Translations under genes and position numbers: made by a program | Notes under the pieces: model-generated | Told to the model about the DNA's origin: nothing | Databases searched by the model: none | What the model saw: the letters and a program-made list of their open reading frames with translations, nothing else | Assembly (NCBI RefSeq): GCF_014805685.1 | Contig: NC_060906.1 | Coordinates: 16,526,164-16,590,163 of the forward strand | Reading direction: 5' to 3' | Source: Silurus meridionalis | Lineage: Eukaryota > Chordata > Actinopteri > Siluriformes > Siluridae | Length of the DNA stretch: 64,000 nt | Shown: positions 47,139 through 59,802 of the stretch, piece by piece | How positions within the stretch are numbered: the first letter of the stretch is position 1 | Layout of the letters: every line of letters starts with the position of its first letter

Positions 47139-47563
47139 TAGGGGTGTAACAGTACATGTATTCTTACCAAACCATTTCGATACAGGGATTTCGGTACGGT
47201 GCACATATGTACCGAATACAACCCTTTTACGTGCTGAACATAGTTAAAATCTGAGTTTCCTCACGTACGTATTAAGTGGCCGAACGCAAGTTTGTTTAGT
47301 CCCCGACTGAGTGCAGTGTCACTGTGGCTACTCACTCCATACCGGAAACACGATTTTGTTTCACGCACGCTCAAAATCACTGCCGCTTCCTGTCATCAGC
47401 AACGTTTTTACGGCAGCTTCAAGAAATCCTCTAAAAAGGAGAAAAACCTGACAAATCCGCATATCGAGGAAATTAATAAACGAAGGATTATAGGAATGAA
47501 GACATTTGTTAAAGTATGCTGTAATAAGTAGAACATATTTTTAGAAAATTCTATATCAAATGT

Positions 47564-47631
<68 letters not shown>

Positions 47632-48040
47632 CTGTATTGCCCAAATATGGGCTAACAAATGTAAACTATATCATGTAATTTTATTTGTATTATTTATTTA
47701 ATTTTATTTAATCAGTTAAGTTTTTTTGTCAATTTATTCGATTACTTGATATAATAAAAAGTGTATTGCATTAATTTGATTTATAAAATTTTATTTTATA
47801 TATATATATTTTTTAGTTAAAACAAGCAGTCATTTTTATTTAGAATTGTTTTAAAAATGTAAACTGTTGATGTTCACAAATGTTAATAATAAACTGTGTT
47901 AATTAAAAAAAAAAAAAGACAATTTTATGTTTTGCATTCCTTCCCCCTAACCGTACCAAAATTGAAACGAACTGAATGATTGAAACTTAAAAACCGAGGT
48001 ACGTTTCAAACCGCGAATTTTGTGTACCCTTACACCCCTA
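47139..48040. mobile_element. hAT-type element of 902 bp with target-site duplication
   Basis: The terminal inverted repeats are TAGGGGTGTAACAGTAC on the left and TAGGGGTGTAAGGGTACAC on the opposite strand at the right. Flanking octamers GTATTCAC (47,131-47,138) and ATATTCAC (48,041-48,048) match at 7 of 8. Subterminal 'TTTCGGTACGGTGCACATAT' and its partner 'GGTACGTTTCAAACCGCG' are also typical of this fish group. The interior has a 68-bp (CA)n run and TA-rich DNA but no transposase domain. Confidence 0.85.
47563..47630. repeat. (CA)n microsatellite inside the hAT element
   Basis: A pure CA run of about 68 bases. The related patch at 17.9 kb has no such run at the matching place (around 17,930-17,960). 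Confidence 0.95.
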
Positions 48041-48049
48041 ATATTCACA

Positions 48050-49044
48050 ATGGATCAAGTCAAAGCTTTGCATGTGGCTGGCCACAAGCTCAGAGTCAGG
48101 ATCAGACACAGAGTAACTTGTACACACACATGTAGAGATGTGCGAACGCTACACACAGCTCACATTCTCCTATACATTATGGCTGTGCACCAGACTTCTG
48201 GTTTTTGTTATCATGGCTTTGCACTACTCTGTAGCAGATGAGCTAATTCCATGGACAGTTAATGCTCACTGCTCATTGTGTCTTGCCAGGGTGTTCTTTC
48301 CTAAAGTACATCTGTAGTATATGAGAGTTTTAGGCAAAAGATGAACGTGAGCGTCATTTCTATTTATTCAAGATTTGAGCTTGTACTTTTCAAGCTGGGT
48401 GCGTTCGAGTGGCAAAAGGTGAGGGGGAAAAAGCTAAAGCTCTCAATGAAAAAAAGTAATTTGTTTGAAACAAGCTAGCAGATAATAGTAAACAAGGTTG
48501 TGCTGTTTTTACTTTTTTCAAAACAGCATTGTCTTGATTGGTCCACAGCAAATTATACCATTCAAAGCAGTGAAGAAAAATGTCATGTATATAGCGTGAG
48601 TGGCCATGTTGACGTAATGATGCGTTCATCCACTTCCGAATGATGAGCTCAAGACAAACCTTGCAATATATTCATTATACATATACTATAATACGTTTTT
48701 GGATGAAAGCTGGTGTGTGATACGACTGACCAGCAGAGGGAGCAGTTGGTTTTATTGCTGTCTTTTTCAGGTCATGTCAGAGGTTTTATACTTGGGTTCT
48801 GTTTGTGAAAAATATATCCCATGCTCAGAAGGTGCGGCTTGGTCTGGATGCGTATGTGTTCAGGTCGACGCAGACGTGTATATCAGCAGGGCAGCCCCAT
48901 GTAACACTGTAATCAGATTGTATTAGATTAGTCCAGGTGATAATGTGCTCATGTTCAATGAAGCGTCTGAAATGTTCTCTTTTGGTACAGCTGTTACTTT
49001 AGTCTTTATACACTCAGAGATTTGAGTAGGAGATTCAGATTTTA

Positions 49045-49102
<58 letters not shown>

Positions 49103-49159
49103 TATGTGCGTTTTTCCTTACCCTTGTGTTTGAGTTTAATCACCTGAATCTTCATGACA

Positions 49160-49211
<52 letters not shown>

Positions 49212-49860
49212 CATAAACAGGGGCAAGGGCAGTTAATCTGGGTTAAGAGATTAGCCCTGGACAGGACCAGAAAGGATGACCAGCATGCACTGGGACAGAG
49301 AGACTGATGTTCAGCTTGGATCAATGTCCAACATAAGAAACATGGACGCAGAAGTAGAGTGCATGTCCATAGTTTCACATTGCACGTGGAATCCTGAGCT
49401 GTAATTATTTTTGTCTAGCCTTGCACACAGCTCGTCCACTATTTCCAGAACGCTGTACTTGTAAAGTTGTGCGTGGTTTGGAGTAGCTGCTGTTTGTTTT
49501 GGAGATGCTGGTTTTGCATGTAACCCGACACTCCGTGCACTGGCCTCTTTTGTTTAGCAAAATCAATTCCATTCAAGTGAGAAGAGAGTGGAGGAGGAGG
49601 AGGGCTCATCTTTTGGAGGCTGCAGTAAGCAGGATCCTGAAGAAGGGTCCCTGGTGGGCTGTTTAGCCAGCTCCTGGAGCCTGGAGTGAGTAGGGGGTAG
49701 TTGGGGACAGCGGTGAGGAGGGTGGGAAAGAGGGAGGAGGGGCTGAGTATTAGGACCACCCTTTAGGCCTTAGGAACCTGCTGCACTCTAACAAATGTCC
49801 AGTGCCTGCCTGATCTTCTAAGGCCTGCTATGAGGACAGTCACGCCAAGCCACCCAGCCA
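48050..49860. other. Unannotated sequence
   Basis: Contains two TG runs (49,049-49,100 and 49,162-49,208). An excellent-looking acceptor 'GCTGTCTTTTTCAG' ends at 48,770, but the open frame after it enters in phase 0 and has no good donor. 49,560-49,860 is GA/GC-rich and could be the 5' untranslated region of the 49,865 exon. Confidence 0.45.
49049..49208. repeat. Pair of (GT)n microsatellites
   Basis: Runs at 49,049-49,100 and 49,162-49,208 separated by 61 bases. Confidence 0.95.
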
Positions 49861-49864
49861 GAAG

Positions 49865-50099
49865 ATGGGCAATGCTCAGCCCCTGCCTCAGTACCAGGCT
49901 TCGAAGGTGGGCAGCACTTGTAGCCTCCGAGCTGAGTGCAGCTTCCAACACCGAATGCTGACCTCCAGAGTCCACCAGAGACACACGTCACTGTGGAGCA
50001 GTAAACCTATTCTGAGAGCGGAGGGCAGAGGAGAGCAGGAGTATTCACTCAGACGCACTCAGTCCTGCCGAGAGAGGAGATCCAGATCCTGCTTTTACT
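49865..50099 (+). CDS. Possible alternative first exon encoding an N-myristoylation-type start
   Basis: ATG 49,865 sits in a good Kozak context (CCAGAAGATGGGC) and opens 78 codons plus one base, ending at a donor with a perfect intronic hexamer (ACT/GTAAGT; phase 1). The protein begins MGNAQPLPQY; Gly2 followed by Asn and a small residue at position 4 is compatible with N-myristoylation, though Gln5 and Pro6 are not the best residues. The end is basic and Cys-rich (SLRRTQSCRERRSRSCFYC), which could aid membrane binding by charge or palmitoylation. The upstream 300 bases are GC-rich without repeats. The phase equals that of the 34.4-kb exon, so both could join the 59,803 acceptor as alternative starts. 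I do not recognise the family; the frame could still be chance. Confidence 0.4.
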
Positions 50100-50104
50100 G
50101 TAAG

Positions 50105-51992
50105 TGCTTGTCAAATGCTGTGAAGTATTCTTTTCATTTTTTTTTTTCTGGAACATTGGAGTAGAATATTAACCAAAAAGGTCAATAGTTAAGATATCTT
50201 CGTGCTGTCCTATTCGTCATCCAGCTTTTGCACCTGATCTGGCATCACACATGCGGCCTGTATACTGTCTTCATCGTGATGATTCATACATGCAGTGCAA
50301 AGTGATAACTCCGTATTGCAGCATTCATCATGAAATGAATCTAATATGGAACAAATAAGGAAACAAATAAATAGAACTCAAGCCTTCTGAATAGAACTAA
50401 AGCTCCTAAAGATGATATTCCTAACATTACTCATTTTCATTAGGACTAACATCTGTGTGAATTCTTTTGTCCCTTCCACCCATGCACAGATTGAGCCTAT
50501 CAGATTTGCTGGCCTTTAACCTTTCCAATGGTTCTGGAGACCCTCCTGTTTAACCCCTCCGAGGCCTTGTCCCATCCTCTTCTCCATAAGGAGAGATTCA
50601 TTCACTAGCTCTTCAGTCAGAGGTGGTTTATTGATCTTTGAATGAGCACACATAGGGACTGGACACTGGCCATTCATGATTTACTGTTTCATTTCCCACT
50701 TAATGTGAAGTACACAAATGTCGATGCGAGTCTGGCTGGGAAGAATATTTCCGGTGAGAGTAGATATATGTTTGTTCATATGAAGCTTATGAAAAGGGTT
50801 TGTAAAATGACCTACAAGGTTTTCCTGTAGCTAATGTAAACATGCTTACATTCCTTTTTTTAATGAGAAATGTGCATGTCTGTCTAATTTGAATGAAAAC
50901 ACGATTTTGGGTTAAGCAGCGCCAAGCTGAGTTGCATTGTTCGTACAGTCACTCTTTAGTCTTGTACATCAGGAGGATTAAAAGCTGCGTCCACCAGATA
51001 GCATGTTTGAGCCCTAACATCCCTGTCTGTCTACTTTCCTAGTTAAACATAAAATCATGATTCCATGATTGTGTTTGTCATGGGATGGATCTTAAATTGA
51101 AAATTTTTACTTTATATTTAAAAGCACTTTATTTTTATACACAAAACAGAACTTTTGATGAGGTCATTAGGGCCAATATGAGGCTACTAAAACTCGTATG
51201 AGATTTGAGACACAATGCTAGTCCACTATGTATGCGATCATTGAAGCACACGGATGTGTAGCATTAAGTTCTAATCACGTGCACAAGAGAAAACACACAC
51301 GTTGCTTGCCAAGAAATTTGCAGTTATTAAAGATTCTACATTTGATTTATTATCAGATATTATTTGATTTATCACATTTAATGTTGTGGAACCCCTGTGA
51401 AACAAGCTAGAAGAACGCAGCTCGTTGTTTGGCCAGGAAACGTCCTCCAAGCTGAAGATTTTCAGTTCGGCGAACATGGTAATAGCTTAACCTCTGGTAC
51501 AAAGTGCTGACTGAGGTGCTGTAGGTAGTCAGTATGTTAATCCTGTTTTTTTCCGGGTGGATGTGCGGACAGGGCGGCTCTGTGTGTCTGTCTCGCGCTG
51601 AGCTAATACACTGTGACAGTGCAGTGATGCTGCTCAGCTCCTCACTGAAGTGTGTTCTGAATGCACCAGCATTCCAGTGCCTTTATTACTGACAGCGAGC
51701 TTGTTCTCATGAACACTTGTCCCATTTCCACATTGTTTGTCAGCATTCGTCTCGGCCTATTTGTGCGAGCTTGACAGTTTCAGACACAGAGCAGGTGTTT
51801 TTATTGATTTTTGTCAGCTTTTATTAAGCATTCTGACCAATGGTGACTTGTCTTCCTGCAGTATCTCTCTGGGGATGGACAGAACAGGAAAACAGCTTGA
51901 AAAATGCAGTATCAAGAGCCTTAAACTACTATTGAGCATATGTGCCTACACAAACAACCGCTATTAATACTCAATATTGTTTTATTAGTATT

Positions 51993-52034
<42 letters not shown>

Positions 52035-54900
52035 TACTCTTGAACATCGTTTCACTAGAGTGAGAAAAATGTGTACATTGAATGTGTTCAACATCAGTGC
52101 AGCATATTTGTCCATATTTTCTCTTTAAGAAACAAACTGGGGGTTGGGACCAGAACAAAATGAAGGTTGGCTTTGTTCGTATTTGTAAGTCTGGTCAATA
52201 GTAGTGATCAGCAGTTTAACACTAAAGTATAAGGTGAAATGGTGATTTGAGACATTAAGTATTTCTAAAGACACCAAACTAAAGTCTTCAAACTAAAGAC
52301 TCCAGACTAAGAACCTTTGTTGCATGACTAGCCTTCTGATTCTGACCCATATTTGTCTTTCAGAGGTGGGGAAGGACAGCAACCTGCAGTGCTGCTTTCC
52401 TTGATTCAGCCCATCAGTCGATCACTTCCTCTTGTTTAAGAATTTGTTTTGTTTTTGGGAAGTCTTTGCTATTCAAGTGATAGTGAGCTTAAGCAGGAGA
52501 AGTGAAACCACAGCACTGATCTCTTCATGTTGCCCCGTGTGGCACAGGGAGGATCCAGGGCAGGGCGTGGAGGAGGGTGAGGTGCACTTCAGAAATCATT
52601 CGCCTTTCCTATTGTTGATAGCTGGCTTAAAGTGCAAGAGAAACGATGGGGGAGTTCTGACCCCTTGCCGAGAAGGAGTGAAAAGAAATTCCTGGTCTTT
52701 TGCTTTGCTTGACTAACTCTTGCAATTTTGGTTAAGCACCATGACAAAAGTGTATTGTTTCATGGTGCCTTCTGCAGCCTCTCAGCCAGCTCCATATACC
52801 CTACTGGATACTGGGTGAAAACAAAAGACAAAGCAAGCTTGAAATTTTACCTCTTTCACCAAGAACAGGTGGATTTCCATAATCTCGACACTGTCTTCTG
52901 CTGTTTTTTTCCCTCTCTTCTCTCTGTTTCTCAGCAGTATGTTCCTGTGTCCTTGTGAGATGTATCATAGTAGGCGTCCATCAATCGGTAGACATTTCTG
53001 TGAAGACGACGTACACTGGTAGATCTGAAAAAGTATTTCTATGTAAATACTAAGAGGAAGAAACTGTACCAGAGGTGATAAACGTGCAAGTCAGCAATTC
53101 TCATTTTCTAATCATGAACCACCATAGGTTTGATAGCAGACGCTACGTAAATCGTCCAGTTACATGCTTTTATGTATAATTGTTAAATGTTAGTTATAAA
53201 CCCCTGTCCATATCCTTAAGTATAATTTTACACTGCTGGAGTGATCATGCGGACTGAACATGGCACCATAAAATTAATGTTTACAAGACTAGAATAAATG
53301 CTGTATAGTAGCAGTCTGTATACCAGAATGTATACGATCCTATGAGCACTTCCAGCGTATTTGGATTTTAGCAGGCGAGTATGATCAATACATTTTCATC
53401 TTATTGATCCTTATTGACCCATCGAGCATTAGTACATCTGAGCTTCTTTCTGATCATTTAAAATCACTGCTTGCATTGAGACATTCTGTAGCGTCTCGTG
53501 ATCTGGTAATTCCGTCGTTGGATTTTGATTCGGCTGTGTGGTCGGGAAAAAGCGTAACTTAGTTAGTACGTATGTTCGTTTTTAATCTCTACCCAGCGCT
53601 AACTCTGTCACCTACTCCCACTTCATCATGGTTAGAGTGACTCTAATCAAGTCTATCTGACCTAGTTAATTTAGTTACAGCTCTGACTGGAGCTCGTCTT
53701 CCATCACAGCTTCTGTAATCGAGTTGTGTTTGGCAGATGAGTCTCTCTGTGGAACTTAGGATTTAAAGTCATTTCATTTTGAAGGGCTATCCAGTACACA
53801 GAGCAGCTGCGTTCAGATCTCTGGGACAGATGGGACCCACTTTACAACTAGTGCAGAAAAAAAGATTTTCAGACATGCACTTGTTTGTGGCAGTAGAAGT
53901 AGATGGTGATTCATTCTTTACTCATCTTATCACACTTCTAATCTGGTTACTATAGGCAGGTTCCCCTCCCTCTTTTGTTCTTTATCAGTGAGATAAGATT
54001 TGTTTGTTGGTTTTTAGTCTTTTCTGCCCTCTACTGGCGACAAGTATATGATGAAAAGCTCATTCCTTTCCGTGTGTAAAACTGCAAAAAGTCTCAGATG
54101 TCTGTTGCTGATAAACTCTGAAGCAGTTGTCAGTATTTAACTCAGGCGGAGGCCTAGGATTTACTTTTATGGCTTTAATAATGACAGAAATCAGGTTTCA
54201 GGTGGCTCTGACATGTAGAATTTGTAAAATTAATCAGAATTTCCAAGCTTTCTCCCAAATACCATTAGAGGTCAGAGAGGCTTAATTGACCTGTGCAAGG
54301 TGGAGTCTCTGGAGCATAAAGAAGCTTTGAGTGGATTATTATGGGCCGGATCTAAATTGCATTGTGAAAGAGAGGTGACTCATTATGGAAAGTGTGATCT
54401 CTGCTTTTGCTAAGTAGCTTGGGAGACTTGTCACATGTTTACCATTTCGACTGGTTACAAGAGCGATACCATTAGAACAGCTGGTTGTCTATATAAGTCA
54501 CAGCTGTATTTCTGTGATTTTGCATATGATACCCTCACAGCCCAACTAGACTAGACGTGGATCACATGCAAGTTGTTTTTATAGATGTTGTATATCGTTA
54601 GTATTAGCAATGTGCAAGCTTCTGTCCACACTCAGCGATTCATCATTTTGTTAATATGTTTTAAACCTCTTTCTGTTTATTGTAATCATCTAAATAACTT
54701 CCTTTTTAGCATATGATGACCTGGGTGGAAAAAAATATGTATATATTTCGCCAAAACCATTTATCAGATAAATACTAAACTAAAAGACATTAGCCAGGGA
54801 ATCAAAGGACGAGGGCCATGGGTGTTGTAGCAAGTTCGAGTCATGATTTTTCCCCCTATCATTTATTTCTCTCTAAATGATCTGCTTGCTGTTGAACTGA
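50105..54900. other. Unannotated intron-like sequence
   Basis: No supported exon. Notable only are the (TTA)n run at 51,990-52,033 and GC-richer patches at 50,500-50,600, 51,550-51,700 and 52,480-52,690. Confidence 0.45.
51990..52033. repeat. (TTA)n trinucleotide microsatellite
   Basis: About 14 units. Its translations produce Asn or Leu strings that are not genes. Confidence 0.95.
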
Positions 54901-54930
54901 TGCTGAACTGTATGTTGGTGATGAGTAGAT

Positions 54931-54996
54931 ACCACCAAGCGCCAATCAAAACAAGCTCAAAACAGAGCACGCGCTCGACCCTGATTGGTGGCTTGC
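54931..54996. promoter_or_regulatory. Paired, inverted CCAAT boxes
   Basis: GCCAATCA (CCAAT at 54,942-54,946) and TGATTGGT (ATTGG at 54,984-54,988) face each other about 40 bases apart. They are embedded in a wider imperfect inverted repeat (CCACCAAGCGCCAATC against GATTGGTGGCTTGC) with CpG-rich DNA between. Such pairs bind NF-Y in vertebrate promoters. No TATA box, initiator or exon is visible nearby, so a hairpin-type repeat is also possible. Confidence 0.25.
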
Positions 54997-56362
54997 TACG
55001 TGTTTGACCAGTTTTTGATCCACTCATAAATAACAAGGAACGACTGATTTCTCAAAATGTAGTTGAGTTAAAAGTAAGCTATTTGACTTTGAAATGTCGT
55101 GAAGTTAAAGTAAAAGTCGCCCCAAATGGAAATACCTCAGTAAAGTACAGACACAAGATACTGTACAATACTGTCGGTTAGTCACTAGATGGTGCTAGAC
55201 TCAACCTCCTGTGGTTAATCCTGCATCACTGAGATCTGAGAGTTAACTGCTCTCTGTACATTAGAACCACATTTTCACTAGAAATTGTATTTCTCTCTAT
55301 ACACAGCTAAATGTCTAATTTTATTATGCTTGGATCCCTAATGCACTGAATATAGATTCATTAAAATGTGCTTGTACACTATAGATTTTGTGTTATTTCT
55401 CTGGCAGCATTGGGAACAGATTGTGGTGTGTTTTGACAAGATGAAGCAATATTTCTGGAATATAATAGAGGTTTAAGGAAAAAACGAATCGGACCTCTAC
55501 AATTATTTCATTCATCACGTTGTTCTATTGTATTGTGTGTAAATATACACTGGAATATACAAGGTTTATGTAAGTGTATACAAGTCTCCAGGATTCAGGC
55601 CGCTTTTACAAAATTGTATATAAAAATATGGATGAAAATCATTTACAATGCTTGTTGTTAGGCCAGCGATTTATTACCTGCAGCACCACGAGCTCTTTGT
55701 GTACTTATCACCTGCACACAATTGCACTTTGTATTTAATGCATAATACAGGAACTGGCAACAATGGAGGCTTTTAATTGCTTTATTTGAACAGTGAATTT
55801 GTGACACTCCTCTGGGAGCTATTAGGAAACAGATGAAAGTTATCAGATCTGGATCGCGCTTTTGCTTTGTTTCTGTTGCTGTATGTTTATTTCTATGTAA
55901 TACATCCAGTCTGAAATGCCTCAGTATGTGGGCTAAAGAGGCAGTAAAGAGAGTAAGAGCTTTTATCATACAGTTTTTCCAAGGTATTTCTTTTAAAGGA
56001 GCGATTCGAGTAAAACTCAAGCCCCAAATTCTCTCAGTGATTTACCCTGAACACTTGATGATGAAAGAGACTCTGGTGAAATTGTAGGTTTGAATAAAGC
56101 TGCTGTAGAAATAGCATAAAATGAACATAAATCAAAACACTGGTCAGTTTACATTGTAAATGAGGTTTTCTAAACCATTAAAAGTCTTTAATATGCCATT
56201 AAGTTTGGTTTGTAGTGTTGGCATAGCATCTCCCCTGCAGATCTTTACCATTAAAGCTATACCTGTGTACATGTGTGTGGAGCTTATACGCACCAATGAG
56301 CACTCTAGAGACACCAAGATCATTCTATCCTGTGCACTGTCATGAATATCACATACGCTCAG

Positions 56363-56365
<3 letters not shown>

Positions 56366-56412
<47 letters not shown>
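56366..56412. repeat. (GT)n microsatellite
   Basis: A pure GT run. Confidence 0.95.
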
Positions 56413-56415
<3 letters not shown>

Positions 56416-57599
56416 TTGATGATCCCTTCCTCATGGGATATCCTGGTGTCATGGTGTTTCCACAGCAGCCGTGACTCTGGTGCAATCTGCCAGAAGGGAA
56501 ATTTTCAGTCTCTCATGATTATTTTTTTTGGTCCTGTTTAATAGAAGTAGTCCTTTTTTTTTTTTTTTTTTTTGGTTGTTATTTTCTGGAACATGGTTTT
56601 GCTCCAAGGAATCAAATTAAAATGCTTAATGAATTGAAAGTCAAATTATTGATCTGTTTAACCCTATTTCTAAGAGGATTACGTCCCTCTTCTAATCAGA
56701 ATTTTTGACAGAGCAGGTCTCGAAACACCTTTAGTAGGCTGGTAAACGTTAACTGTTCATGTTAATGTAGTTAGTGTTGGCTCATGGCTGTAACCCAATC
56801 CTCTCTGTTGACCATATGACCACTAAACATGTTAAAGTTTCATGGTATTGTAACCTTGTCTAAAAAATATTATGGTACTATTGTATTTATTAATCAGAGA
56901 ATAGCACACAAGCTAGTGGTCTAGAAGAAAACAGTTGCGAAGTTAAGGACAAGAAACAGGTGGAGTAAGGACTTGGTTTAAAACAAACAAACAAAAAAAA
57001 GATGGTGTTGCATTTATGATTGCATGTGCTAAATGCTACAGTCATGTCATATAAAAAAAATAAAAACCTGTATAGCTAGAAGAAGCATTCACACTTACCA
57101 CACTGATTGAATTACAAATGGTATTTTTTACCTCATGCTTCGGCCCAAAAGTTGAAGATAGCTATACTATACACTATTAGATGAAACCTTCCACCACTAT
57201 TTTTCTGTAGTAAAGAAAATAGTCATATTGAGATCGATAAGTGAGAAGGTTTCCCCGTCCTGCCAAATTTTTCCCATATAATGTCATTGCCTTATCACAC
57301 TCCAGATAAGGGTTAGTGTGCTAATGTTCTTTATTAGCGCCTGCCCTAATCCCCTTTTAAACTCCAATCCAGGATTGAGTAGGGCAGAGAGGTAGACGTT
57401 GGTTTGGATTTCGTATCTGTCCGGGTTTCATTCAGTGGAAGAGATATAAAAGTCTGATTGATTGGTTACATTATGGGTTAATCGTACAGTCACGTTATTA
57501 TCTCCGAGTCAGTCATATCACTGATTCTACATCAGACACAGACAGGGTGACTGCTGATTGGATATATCATTAGCAGTTGTCTTGAAGAAACAGGAAGTA

Positions 57600-57780
57600 C
57601 ACACACACACACACACAGCACACACAAGCACACACACACAAGAACATGTCGTTGCTGTCAAGAGTTCAGGTCCCAGTTGGATAACTAGTCGTATGTCCTT
57701 GAGCGAGGCACTTAGTCTAATTCACCGGCCTCTCATCTCATGTGATGCAGTGTAGTCCCTCAGTGCTCCCCCTGTCTTTC
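57600..57780 (+). repeat. CA run followed by a very worn SINE-like stretch
   Basis: After CA repeats (57,600-57,638), 'AGAGTTCAGGTCCCAGT' and 'GTCCTTGAGCGAGGCACTTA' resemble the B-box and 'CTTGAGCAAGGC' parts of fish SINEs. Too decayed to be sure. Confidence 0.35.
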
Positions 57781-58149
57781 ATATCTGTCTCTCAGCTATA
57801 CAATAAACTCAGATTTATTTGTTACTTTTATAGCTGTAGATAAGTAATAGTCTGTAAATGTATTTTTTAAAAAGGATCTTTATCGATGTGCATGTTTCTG
57901 ATTGGTAGATTTTTCACACTAATTATCACATTTAAGTTAACAACGATCCCAATGTCCCTCTGGGGATGATTAAGTGATCATTTGTGGATTCTAGGAGAGG
58001 AGATGTGCACAATGGCGACAATGCTCTGTCACAATGCACACAGTATCTCTTGCTGTAGAGGCTTGTAGGGATGTATAGAGGCTGGTTCTGTCTCCTGTCT
58101 TAAACAAGAAAAAATGTCAAGAAAACCAACTTTGGATAACTGGATAGTT

Positions 58150-58194
58150 ATGGATGGATGGATGGATGGATGGATGGATGGATGGATGGATGGA
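58150..58194. repeat. (TGGA)n tetranucleotide microsatellite
   Basis: Eleven units, pure. Confidence 0.95.
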
Positions 58195-58968
58195 TCTATA
58201 GATAGTTATCTAGACCATAGAGCTTTATATGATGGAAAAGGTTACTTTTTTTGTTCATTTAAAGAAGGAAGAAAAAGGAAGAAATGGGTTGAATATGTAT
58301 CAGAAAGATCTGATTTTGATGTTGTATAGATAAATCTATGAAAATAATGTAGTAATATATGTATATATAAGTTTATGTGAATACTGGGTTATTTTGAATG
58401 GAATTGAATACGACACATGTTCTTACCCTGGATGTATATGGTAATTTATAACCCCCTCCCCCTTTTATGTTACACTTTGCAAAATAATTTTTTGTATGAG
58501 GTAATTATATGCAATTTTAAATATGCTTAATGGTTGTACACAAATTAATGTTTAAAATTAACCATAAAGTAGTAAGAAAAAGGAAGTCAGTGTGTTTCTG
58601 TGGAACAAAAGGAGTAGGTGATAAACTCCTCACACACACAATGGAGTCAACAGAACTCAGTGGCCCTAAACTCTGCCCAACACTGAAGAAACAAAAGTGA
58701 GGATTTAATCTCTTTAGTTACTCCACACCATGAATCTAATGACAGAGACACAGTGAACAGGTCGTTTGTAGAAAAGGATGCATTTTGCTCATTACATGGT
58801 CATTAGTTTTGTGACTAATGAGAGCCAATGCTGTTATTTTCTAGCTGATTGTTGATGTTAAACAAAATTCCTCTTAACAAAAGGACACTGATTATATCTG
58901 AACACACATCCACAAGAACCAGCATGACTTTCGGATGTGTGACTGGGTACACTCTGACCTTACTGAGC

Positions 58969-58969
<1 letters not shown>

Positions 58970-59029
<60 letters not shown>
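58970..59029. repeat. (GT)n microsatellite
   Basis: A pure run of about 60 bases ending in GCGTGCGTGCATGCGC, a Z-DNA-type alternation. Confidence 0.95.
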
Positions 59030-59033
<4 letters not shown>

Positions 59034-59802
59034 CGTGCATGCGCATGCACAGTCCTATTCGCATTTTAAAAACGAAGGCTATAAGAATTTCAGAGCGCAG
59101 GTGCTCCTTCTCTGTTCTTTTGTCCTCTTTTCCATTTCGTCCCTAAATACCTTTCCTTCTCTTTGTTTTTACTCATAGGTGTGGCACTTTCAGAGATTTC
59201 ACTTCAAAGTGACTTTGTTTCTTTCCTGTCTCTCTCAACACCACACCTTCCTCCTTATTGTGCCATACATGTCGGATAGCTCGTTTTTTTCCCTCGCTGT
59301 ACTTGTTTCCGCCGCACCTGGTGTGTTTTTACCGGTGTGTGTAAATTCATACTCCTCGGTGTGTTTTACGGTCAAGTCTTTAAGCCATGCTCATGCTCTA
59401 AAGAATCTCACTCATCACAGAATAGCGATGAATGCCTTCGCAGGAGGCCCAGGCCTTTTATTCGGCCCAGAGCTATTGTCATTCCCATACACACAATGCA
59501 GCAGATGCTGAACAAACTCGCAGGACGAGATTCTTAAAATACAAGTTAAATGCACCCAAAGCTTTTTCTCAGCGAGTTTACATTCACTTTCCCATGTACA
59601 CATTGACAGGTACTTTCAGCCACATTCACTCTCACTTCTCTGCTCAGATTGCGTCAGCGCCAAACAATAAAGAATAAATAGAATAAATGCAGTGGAATAC
59701 GTGCAGAATAAATGCCGTTTTTAATCTTTCTACTTTCTTTTACTTGCATTTTCTGCTCTTTCTGTCTCTCTCTTTCTTTTTCTGGTGCTGCGATTCTTTC
59801 AG

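Larger units (their letters stand above)
55000..59800. other. Unannotated intron-like sequence
   Basis: No supported exon. It contains the microsatellites at 56,366, 57,600, 58,150 and 58,970, a T-run at 56,553-56,573 and a very worn possible SINE at 57,650-57,780. Confidence 0.45.

Noticed and set aside
48771..48920. Excellent acceptor followed by an open frame (MSEVLYLGSVCEK...)
   Set aside because: The frame enters in phase 0, unlike the phase-1 exons here, and ends at a stop without a good donor or a nearby poly(A) signal.
50491..50560. Acceptor-like CATGCACAG followed by LSLSDLLAFNLSNGSGDPPV and a stop
   Set aside because: It needs phase 2 entry, has no poly(A) support and the frame is only 20 codons.
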